From: Celeribacter baekdonensis
Lineage (GTDB): Bacteria; Pseudomonadota; Alphaproteobacteria; Rhodobacterales; Rhodobacteraceae
Reading direction: 5' to 3'
DNA: 64,000 nucleotides
NCBI RefSeq assembly: GCF_900102315.1
Contig: NZ_FNBL01000001.1
Location: forward strand, 124,001 to 188,000
The position numbers and the translations under genes were made by a program. The notes beneath the pieces are model-generated. The model had not been told where the DNA came from. It saw only the letters and a list, made by a program, of their open reading frames with translations, and did no database searches. Of the stretch, positions 57,805 through 64,000 are shown piece by piece (positions within the stretch are counted from its first letter, which is position 1; each line of letters opens with the position of its first letter).

Positions 57805-58431
57805 ATGCCTTCCATCGCCCGCAAGACCGCCACCTTCGCCACCGCCGTCCTGATTGCCTGCGGCGTTGCTCTTCCCGTCCTGGCGCAAGACGCAGCCCCC
57901 TCCCTCTCTGCCGGCACGCCGATTGATCCCGAAAGCAACATCGGGCGGCCCTACACGCTTGAAACACAGGGCGATTGGGAAATCCGGTGCGTCAAAGCGC
58001 CCGAAGGGTCGATTGATCCCTGCTCCATGTACCAGTTGTTGAAAGACGACGAGGGCAACGAAGTCGCGGAAGTCACCATGTTCCATGTTGGCTCTGACAC
58101 GGTCGAAGCCGCCGCCACCTTTACCACCCCGCTTGAGACGCTTTTGAGCGCGCAATTGGCGTTTTTCGTCGATGGCGAAAACGGCCGGCGCTACCCGTAT
58201 TCGTTTTGCACCAAAGTCGGGTGTTTCGTGCGCGCGGGCATGAGTGCCGCTGAAATTGAGCAGTTGAAAAAAGGCGTTGAGGGTCTGGTTGGCATCGTGC
58301 CGGTCGGGCGCCCCGATGAGCCGGTGAAATTGAAACTTTCGCTCAAAGGCTTCACCGCCGCCTACACCAAAGTGACCGAATTGAACGTCGCGGCGAAGGA
58401 TGGCAAAGGGCCAGAGGCCCCCGCCGAGTAA
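57805..58431 (+). CDS. Invasion-associated locus B (IalB) family periplasmic protein
   Basis: 208 residues. Signal peptide to PVLAQ, then the IalB fold with cysteine pattern IRCVKAPEG...DPCSMYQLLKDDEG and SFCTKVGCFVRAGMS. The segment YTLETQGDWEIRC is the family's entry motif. Named for a Bartonella invasion locus, but widespread in free-living alphaproteobacteria with unknown role. ATG at 57805; the frame open from 57565 is not used. Confidence 0.88.
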   Translation: MPSIARKTATFATAVLIACGVALPVLAQDAAPSLSAGTPIDPESNIGRPYTLETQGDWEIRCVKAPEGSIDPCSMYQLLKDDEGNEVAEVTMFHVGSDTVEAAATFTTPLETLLSAQLAFFVDGENGRRYPYSFCTKVGCFVRAGMSAAEIEQLKKGVEGLVGIVPVGRPDEPVKLKLSLKGFTAAYTKVTELNVAAKDGKGPEAPAE

Positions 58432-58451
58432 GGTCAAACCCAAGTCACAAT

Positions 58452-58489
58452 AAAAACGCCGCACAGATGAGGGTCTGCGCGGCGTTTTT
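58452..58489. terminator. Bidirectional terminator between ialB-like and fabF-like genes
   Basis: AAAAACGCCGC (58452-58462) pairs with GCGGCGTTTTT (58479-58489), an 11-bp perfect stem extended by CAGA/TCTG inside. T-runs are available on both strands. Confidence 0.85.
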
Positions 58490-58506
58490 GTGTGTGATAA
58501 CAGGGA

Positions 58507-59718
58507 TTAAGGCGCTTTTCGCAGCGCCAGCACCGCGTTCAACCCGCCAAAGGCAAAGGCATTGGACAGCGCCACATCGACCTGTGCATCGCGCGCCTCA
58601 TTGGGCACGACATCGAGGGCACATTCGGGATCAGGTTCCTCATAGTTGATCGTCGGTGCGATGATCCCGTCTTTGAGCGCCATGATACAGGCCAAAAGCT
58701 CCACAGCCCCCGTGCCGCCGATCAGGTGGCCGTGCATGGATTTGGTCGAGGAGATCATGATATTGTCGGCATGGGCCCCAAGCGCGTCGGCCACGGCAGC
58801 GCATTCGGTTTTGTCATTGGCCGCCGTGCCGGTGCCATGAGCGTTGATATAGCCGATCTCATCTTTGTTGATCCGCGCGTCGGTGATGGCGCCCGATATG
58901 GCCCGCGCCGCGCCCTGTTTCGAGGGCATCACGATGTCGGAGGCGTCCGAGGTCATGGCAAAGCCGATCACTTCGGCCAAAATCTCTGCCCCGCGTTTTT
59001 GCGCATGTTCCATCTCTTCGAACACAAACACCGCAGCCCCTTCGCCCTGCACCATGCCGTTGCGATTGAGCGAGAACGGACGACAGGCGTCTTTCGACAT
59101 CACCCGCAGCCCCTCCCAGGCCTTCACCCCGCCAAAACACAGCATCGACTCGGAGCCGCCGGTGATCATCGCCGTGGACATGCCACAGCGGATCATGTTG
59201 AACGCCTGCCCCATGGCGTGATTGGACGAAGCGCATGCGGTGGCGACCGTATAACATGGGCCTTTGATGTTATATTCCATCGACACATGGCTACAGGCGG
59301 CGTTGTTCATCAGCTTGGGCACAACAAAGGGATGCACCCGGTTTTTGCCCTCTTCATAGACCATGCGGTAATTGTCGTCCTGGGTGGTCAGACCACCGCC
59401 GGAGGTGCCCAAAATCACCCCGGAACGCAGTGCCAGTTCCCCGACAAACTCAAGGCCGGATTGGCCAATCGCCTGTTGTGCGGCGACCAAGGTGAATTGG
59501 GTGAACCGGTCATAGAGCGCCATTTGTTGGCGGTTGAATTGGCCTTCGGCGTCCCATGCATGGATCTGACCGCCGATTTTGATCGCCAGCCGGTCCACAT
59601 CACGGAAATTGAGCTCGCCAATGCCGCATTTCCCCTCGGCCATCGCAGCCAGGGTTGAAGGCACGTCCAAACCTAAGGCGTTGACTGTCCCGGCGCCGGT
59701 GATGACAACCCGTTTCAT
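58507..59718 (-). CDS. Beta-ketoacyl-ACP synthase (KAS II type), lipid A-linked
   Basis: 403 residues. Condensing enzyme with all catalytic residues: Cys in TVATACASSNHAMG, His in NAHGTGTAAND and His in SMHGHLIGGTGAVELL. It differs from ordinary FabF in stretches such as FNMIRCGMSTAMITGGSESM. It overlaps the acp gene by 4 nt and is next to lpxD, so it likely extends acyl chains on that ACP for lipid A rather than bulk fatty acids; this is inference from context. Confidence 0.88.
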   Translation of the reverse strand: MKRVVITGAGTVNALGLDVPSTLAAMAEGKCGIGELNFRDVDRLAIKIGGQIHAWDAEGQFNRQQMALYDRFTQFTLVAAQQAIGQSGLEFVGELALRSGVILGTSGGGLTTQDDNYRMVYEEGKNRVHPFVVPKLMNNAACSHVSMEYNIKGPCYTVATACASSNHAMGQAFNMIRCGMSTAMITGGSESMLCFGGVKAWEGLRVMSKDACRPFSLNRNGMVQGEGAAVFVFEEMEHAQKRGAEILAEVIGFAMTSDASDIVMPSKQGAARAISGAITDARINKDEIGYINAHGTGTAANDKTECAAVADALGAHADNIMISSTKSMHGHLIGGTGAVELLACIMALKDGIIAPTINYEEPDPECALDVVPNEARDAQVDVALSNAFAFGGLNAVLALRKAP

Positions 59719-59981
59719 GCTTTTTGATCTTCGATCAGCCCTTGGACCGCTTTGACAATGGCGGCGACAGACGAAATATCAAACTCCGATTGGTCGGGTT
59801 CGTTGGCATTGAACGGCACGGTGATGTCAAAGGCTTCTTCGATGGCGAAAATGCTTTCGACCAATCCCAGACTGTCGATCCCCAACGCCTCCAGAGTTTG
59901 ATCCAGCGACACATCAGAGGGGTCAAGCACCGCCTGCTCCGCGATGATTTCGATGATCTTTTCTTTCACATCCAATGCCAT
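59715..59981 (-). CDS. Acyl carrier protein, probably dedicated to lipid A acyl chains
   Basis: 88 residues. The phosphopantetheine site is Ser37 in LGIDSLGLVESIFAIEEAFD, where ordinary AcpP has DSLDTVE. The acidic helix II region is less regular, and a C-terminal ISSVAAIVKAVQGLIE follows. GAGGAGAG precedes the ATG at 59981. Coupled to the KAS gene by ATGA. The style recalls AcpXL-type dedicated ACPs of Rhizobiales, but the sequence is distinct. Confidence 0.9.
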   Translation of the reverse strand: MALDVKEKIIEIIAEQAVLDPSDVSLDQTLEALGIDSLGLVESIFAIEEAFDITVPFNANEPDQSEFDISSVAAIVKAVQGLIEDQKA

Positions 59982-60150
59982 GTCGCTCTCCTCACCTTGC
60001 CCCGTATCCGTGGAAATGATCGGTTTCTCTGTGCCGCAAACCTGCGGCTGTCTGCGCACCGATTTAGTCTGAATTGCCCGGCTTTGAAACAGGTTTTTGT
60101 GACAATTGCGTATCGTGTGTGCCCCAACCCCCTGTTCCGTTACGCCAAAA

Positions 60151-61233
60151 TCACCCTTCACCGCGCAGTTTGCCAATCAACCGTGGCAAGCGCCGCAGGG
60201 CTTTATACATGTCAACATGGGTCTGCATCGCCACCGCCGGATAGCCCATCATCGCTTTGCCCTTGGGCACATTGGACAAAACCCCCGTGCCCGCGCCAAT
60301 GATTGCGCCCGCACCGATGGTCAGATTGTCGGCCGCGCCCGCCTGACCGCCCATGACGCAAAAATCGCCGATCACGGTGGAGCCGGCGATGCCAACCTGA
60401 CCACAAAGCAAACAATGCCGCCCGACCACAACGTTATGGCCGATGTGGACCTGGTTATCGAGTTTACAGCCCTCACCGATCCGGGTGGCCCGGATCGTCC
60501 CTTGGTCAATCGTCACATTGGCCCCAAGTTCGACGTCATCGCCAATCACCACTGAGCCGACCGAGGCAATGCGCATCCATGGCTGCCCCGCCGCCTCGAC
60601 CGTCTCGCCCAGGCTTTCGCGGGCTTCTTCGACGGCGGATTTTTCCTGGGTCACAAAGGAAAACCCATCCGCGCCGATGACGCCGCCGGGCTGGGCAATA
60701 AAGCGGTCGCCAATGGTCGCGCGCGCGCCGATTTTCACGCCGGGATGGATCAACGCATCATCGCCAATCGTCACCCCCGCGCCAATCGACACCTGGGCGG
60801 CGATCCGGGCGTTTTTGCCGATGCGTGCGCCCGCGCCGATCACGGTCAGCGGGCCGATGGCGGCGCCGATCCCGATCTGCACACTCGGATCAATCACCGC
60901 CGTGGGATGAATGCCCGCCGCCAGCCCAAGGCCGGGATCGAAGGTTGCCGTCACCCCCGCCATGGCCAACCGCCCACGCGTGACCAAAATGGCGGCTTTT
61001 AGCCCGAAACTCTGCCAATCCGCGCCCTGCCACAATACGGCGGCCAAGGCGCGGGTCTGTGCCAGTGCGGGGGCAAATTTCGGGCTCATCGCCAGTGCCA
61101 GATCGCCCTCACCCGCATCCTGCGGCTCAGAGGCTTTGGTCACGATCACATCGCCCTGCCCCTCAAACGGTGCGCCAAGGCGGGCGGCAAGATCGGCGAT
61201 GGTGATGGCGGTGCCGGGGATGGGATTACGCAT
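60151..61233 (-). CDS. lpxD: UDP-3-O-acylglucosamine N-acyltransferase
   Basis: 360 residues. N-terminal uridine-binding domain (TIADLAARLGAPFEGQGDVI) and a left-handed beta-helix (IGIGAAIGPLTVIGAGARIG...), the catalytic His in LDNQVHIGHNVVVGRH and VMGGQAGAADNLTIGAG, then a C-terminal helix. Third step of lipid A synthesis. It is 30 kb from the main lpx operon. ATG at 61233 has GGAGG close upstream. Confidence 0.96.
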   Translation of the reverse strand: MRNPIPGTAITIADLAARLGAPFEGQGDVIVTKASEPQDAGEGDLALAMSPKFAPALAQTRALAAVLWQGADWQSFGLKAAILVTRGRLAMAGVTATFDPGLGLAAGIHPTAVIDPSVQIGIGAAIGPLTVIGAGARIGKNARIAAQVSIGAGVTIGDDALIHPGVKIGARATIGDRFIAQPGGVIGADGFSFVTQEKSAVEEARESLGETVEAAGQPWMRIASVGSVVIGDDVELGANVTIDQGTIRATRIGEGCKLDNQVHIGHNVVVGRHCLLCGQVGIAGSTVIGDFCVMGGQAGAADNLTIGAGAIIGAGTGVLSNVPKGKAMMGYPAVAMQTHVDMYKALRRLPRLIGKLRGEG

Positions 61234-61283
61234 GGGGCCTCCGAAAGATTGCTTTGATGGACATAAGCGCTTTGCGCGGGTTT

Positions 61284-61323
61284 GCAAAGCAAAGGGCGCC
61301 CAAAGATCAAACCAAGGACGCCC
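61284..61323 (-). terminator. Terminator of the L,D-transpeptidase gene
   Basis: Minus-strand stem GGGCGTCC with GGGCGCCC (complement of 61316-61323 and 61294-61301) followed by TTTGCTTT. Separates ldt from lpxD transcription. Confidence 0.55.
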
Positions 61324-61350
61324 CAAACCGATGAAGGTCTTGTGCCGTGA

Positions 61351-63033
61351 TCAGCCACCAACAGCGCGCAGTTGCACCCCTTTTTTCTGAAGTGCGGCCC
61401 AGATTTTGGCATCACGGCCATAGATGTCGCGGCGGTATTCCATCCCGCCTTTCGGCAGGGTCACAGCCGTGCGGTAGACCAAATGCACCGGAACATGGTG
61501 TTCGAGTTCCACCACGTTCTCGGCCCCCGTGGCCAAACGGGCCTTGAAGAATCCTTCGGGATCGGAGGTCTGTTTGGACAAAAGCGCATAGGCAAAGTCA
61601 AACGGCTGTTGCAGGCGGATACAACCGTGCGAAAACGCGCGGACCTCACGGCCAAACAGGCTCTTGGAGGGCGTGTCATGCAGGTAGATGTTGTATTTGT
61701 TCGGGAACATGAACTTCACAAGCCCAAGCGCATTGCCATCCGAGGGCGGTTGTTTGAGGTTAAACGGGAAGGTCTTGGTCGTGTATTGGCTAAAATCGAC
61801 ATTGGCGCGGCTTACAGTGCGGCCCCGGCTGTCGACCAGTTTCAAATGGCCCGCCGCATTCGGGTTGCGCTGCATCATCGGCAGGTATTCTTTGACCGCA
61901 ATCGACCGCGGCACGTTCCACGTTGGATTGATGACCATATGCTCCATTTCGTCGGAGAATTCCGGGCTACGGCGGTCGCCGGTGTTCTGACCAACCACGG
62001 AGCGGGTTTCAAAACTCACCTTGCCATGATCAATGATCTTGGCGGTGAAATCGGTCAGGTTGACCCAGATATGGCGATCGCCCCGGTCAAAATTGGTCCA
62101 GCGTTCGCGTTCCAAAGCCACAAGGATGGAGGCCAGACGGCTTTCGGGCGCAACGTTGATCTCTTCAATCGTCGCGGCTCCGGCCACACCGTCCGGGCTG
62201 AGCCCATGTTGCATTTGAAACAATTGAACCGCTTTTTGCAGGCTGGCGTCATAGCTGGTTGCGGCCGAGCGCGGCAGATAGCCCATCGCCATCAACCGAT
62301 TGCGCAAAATGATCACACCATTGCCCGTTTGACCGGGTTCATATTTCGATCCGGGCACGGTCTGGCCCCAACCACCCTGCCCGCCACTTTGCCCCAAGAC
62401 GCGCTCCAAATTGGCTTTTTCTTTCAAAAGCCGCGCGTATTCCGGCGAGGTTGGTTCGAGTTTCTTCAAATAGCCTTGCGGTGATGATTTGACGAAATTG
62501 GTCAACACCGACACGCCATCGCGATACGGCACCTGACGGACAATGCCACTGTCGATGCGCGAGGGAACCAACTGACCCGTTTGGATGTCGCGGGCATATT
62601 CAAGGAACAATTGCGCCATCGCCACTTCGGCCCGGCCCAGATCGCGATCCGATGTGATGGCGCGCAGATTGGCCTCCAACACTGTGGTGTCATAGGGCGC
62701 AAGTCCGTGGTTCGGAGCGGCCTGAACAGCGCGCAACAACGCTTGACGTCGGGCTTTGGCGCGCGATGAATTCTCTGCAAAAACAGGTTTGTACCCGGTC
62801 GAACGGTAGAATTCCGACAGGTCCTTCGAGGCGGATGCAGACTCGGCGATGGATTGCATCAAGGCGCTGATCTGTTGCGCGTGCAAGGGCGCGGGCACCA
62901 CCGTGATCACCGACGCGGCGGTCAGCGACAAAGCGGTGGCCATGGCCAAAGACCGCGCTCTGCGGCGCAGGTGGACCCTCGTCACCCTCGTCACAATGGG
63001 GGTGGAAAACCGGGAAAACGGGAAACGCGTCAT
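61351..63033 (-). CDS. Murein L,D-transpeptidase (YcbB/LdtD type)
   Basis: 560 residues. N-terminal signal sequence to LHAQ, a scaffold and peptidoglycan-binding region (VQLFQMQHGLSPDGVAGAAT), and the YkuD catalytic domain with HDTPSKSLFGREVRAFSHGC and the nucleophile Cys near residue 471 in SHGCIRLQ. Forms 3-3 cross-links. The mature size and domain order match E. coli YcbB/LdtD. Divergent from the DUF882 gene. Confidence 0.94.
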   Translation of the reverse strand: MTRFPFSRFSTPIVTRVTRVHLRRRARSLAMATALSLTAASVITVVPAPLHAQQISALMQSIAESASASKDLSEFYRSTGYKPVFAENSSRAKARRQALLRAVQAAPNHGLAPYDTTVLEANLRAITSDRDLGRAEVAMAQLFLEYARDIQTGQLVPSRIDSGIVRQVPYRDGVSVLTNFVKSSPQGYLKKLEPTSPEYARLLKEKANLERVLGQSGGQGGWGQTVPGSKYEPGQTGNGVIILRNRLMAMGYLPRSAATSYDASLQKAVQLFQMQHGLSPDGVAGAATIEEINVAPESRLASILVALERERWTNFDRGDRHIWVNLTDFTAKIIDHGKVSFETRSVVGQNTGDRRSPEFSDEMEHMVINPTWNVPRSIAVKEYLPMMQRNPNAAGHLKLVDSRGRTVSRANVDFSQYTTKTFPFNLKQPPSDGNALGLVKFMFPNKYNIYLHDTPSKSLFGREVRAFSHGCIRLQQPFDFAYALLSKQTSDPEGFFKARLATGAENVVELEHHVPVHLVYRTAVTLPKGGMEYRRDIYGRDAKIWAALQKKGVQLRAVGG

Positions 63034-63665
63034 GTCTGTCCTCGAACTTTGTCAGCAGTCAGTCGGACGAAGATAGCGTATTTTTTGACCGGTGTGAGGG
63101 GGGAATGAACCGCCAATGCCCTCCTGTGCCCAAAGCACAACAGTCGGCACCAAAGGGGAATGGATCGTATTTTTCCCCTTATTTGGCCGATTTTAACGTG
63201 GATATCCGGCCGCCTTCATAAAAGTTTCGCGCCCCTGTCCAAGACCTTTGCGGGCGTGATGGACCCCTCCCTCAATCCGCAAAAGACGTATTAAGTATGG
63301 TTCTCCTTACTATTTTGCGCAAAAACCCGCCGATTTCACCCTTTCTCGACAGGCTGGTCGAATCCAAGGCTTGGCCCAAGAATCACATTGTGCCATAAGG
63401 TTTTCAGATCATTCATGAGGGGATGATTTGAGTGTTTTTGGCGTCCGAAAAGACGGTCAAACGGTGCTTCCGCTCGCTAAAATGTGACTACAACCACATG
63501 GTCGATGGCGAAAAGGGGCGAGATTAAGTCTAATGTTGCTAGGCTTCGTCTGATTTTGATCAAAGTGTCGTCGAAAAAAATGGTTAAGAATGCCGCAATA
63601 AGCGGCGCGTGACAACGAAAGCCGCGTGAGGCGGGAACAGATCAGCGACGGGACGCTTTGAGAGA
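63034..63665. other. Divergent intergenic region between two cell-wall genes
   Basis: 632 bp, lower GC. Contains TTTGATCAAA near 63554-63563, a small hairpin GCCGC-AATAA-GCGGC (63592-63606) in the probable 5' UTR of the DUF882 gene, and short T/A-rich tracts. No coding frame of quality on either strand. It carries the two promoters; the length leaves room for a small RNA, but no terminator is visible. Confidence 0.45.
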
Positions 63666-64000
63666 ATGACCAACACTGCATCAAGCGGATTAACGCGCCG
63701 AGGACTTTTGCGCGGTTTCGCAGCCATCACATTGAGTGCCACCCCGGTGTATGCCAATGCCGCAGGATTTCTACGCGGCGCGGGCGACATTCGCCGCATC
63801 AATATGTATTCGGGTCGGACTGGCGAAAGCATCGACACGATTTATTGGATCGAAGGCGAATATATCCCTGAGGCCCTCAAAGAAATCACCTATTTCTTCC
63901 GCGACTGGCGCAACTCTAAAATCAAAGCTGTGGATGCCCGCACCGTTGACATCCTCGCCGCATCGCATGGCTTGATGGATGTGGACGAACCTTACATGCT
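63666..64000 (+). CDS. DUF882 (M15-like, YcbK) family protein, C-terminus outside window
   Basis: From ATG at 63666 the product reads MTNTASSGLTRRGLLRGFAA, then ITLSATPVYANAAGFLRGAG: a Tat-type signal peptide with twin arginine (RRGLLRG) and a cleavage near ANA. The mature part DIRRINMYSGRTGESIDTIY and ALKEITYFFRDWRNSKIKAV is the N-terminus of the DUF882/YcbK peptidase-like family, adjacent to the L,D-transpeptidase as is common. 111 codons are visible before the window edge; the catalytic zinc motif is outside. Confidence 0.9.
   Translation, partial: MTNTASSGLTRRGLLRGFAAITLSATPVYANAAGFLRGAGDIRRINMYSGRTGESIDTIYWIEGEYIPEALKEITYFFRDWRNSKIKAVDARTVDILAASHGLMDVDEPYM

Overview
The window is 64 kb of chromosome from an alphaproteobacterium, almost certainly a member of the Rhodobacteraceae (Roseobacter group); the genus cannot be fixed from sequence alone. 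The signs are a sciP (DUF1153) gene next to ctrA, a Usg-family gene next to gyrA, LpxI rather than LpxH in the lipid A operon, TrmFO, an Lrp-type regulator divergent from a long putA, and many 40-70 residue proteins of a kind typical of this family. Most of the sequence is GC-rich, densely coded and housekeeping. No phage, transposon or CRISPR array was seen.

Layout. 1-3761: Lrp-type regulator (cut by the window edge) divergent from putA. 3915-6855: a polar amino acid ABC transporter operon with a large dyad in its promoter. 7030-8356: a lower-GC islet with two unrecognised genes, directly downstream of tRNA-Leu(CAA). 8521-11251: zinc metallopeptidase, YqaA membrane protein, DsbB, small ORF, Usg. 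11501-14245: gyrA. 14700-19498: trmFO, Pmp3-like protein, gluQRS, hisI, an IscU-like scaffold and a soluble chemoreceptor. 19681-25410: small membrane protein, recG-ligA, ctrA and sciP. 25536-27328: mnmA, an LprI-type protein and a mini cytochrome c. 27388-40162: one long minus-strand envelope operon group, read 3' to 5' here: pyrH, frr, uppS, cdsA, dxr, rseP, a 43-aa ORF, bamA, skp, fabZ, lpxA, lpxI, lpxB. 40309-46974: miaA, AraC regulator, secreted protein, lytic transglycosylase, ssb, diguanylate cyclase, universal stress protein. 47019-51693: aroK-aroB, then a small membrane protein, an exported protein and a XerD-type recombinase. 51720-57050: transglutaminase-like protein, CorC/HlyC-type transporter, rlmJ and a HerA-like ATPase. 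57051-57804: a gene-free stretch with strong terminators and probable small RNAs. 57805-64000: IalB-like protein, a ketoacyl synthase/ACP/lpxD unit, an L,D-transpeptidase and the start of a DUF882 peptidase.

How the parts fit. Lipid A and outer-membrane assembly dominate: isoprenoid (dxr), undecaprenyl (uppS) and phospholipid (cdsA) precursors, lipid A acylation (fabZ, lpxA, lpxD, dedicated ACP plus KAS), BamA/Skp, and the stress protease RseP are all here. Peptidoglycan enzymes flank them (lytic transglycosylase, L,D-transpeptidase, DUF882). Five tRNA/rRNA modification genes are scattered through (trmFO, gluQRS, mnmA, miaA, rlmJ). CtrA and its inhibitor SciP sit side by side, and a perfect CtrA box overlaps the start codon of the diguanylate cyclase, with a weaker one before the chemoreceptor, which suggests a local link between CtrA, c-di-GMP and taxis. 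The least ordinary items are the two or three small-RNA candidates, the islet beside tRNA-Leu, the chemoreceptor with a C-terminal sensor, and the ACP-KAS-LpxD unit.
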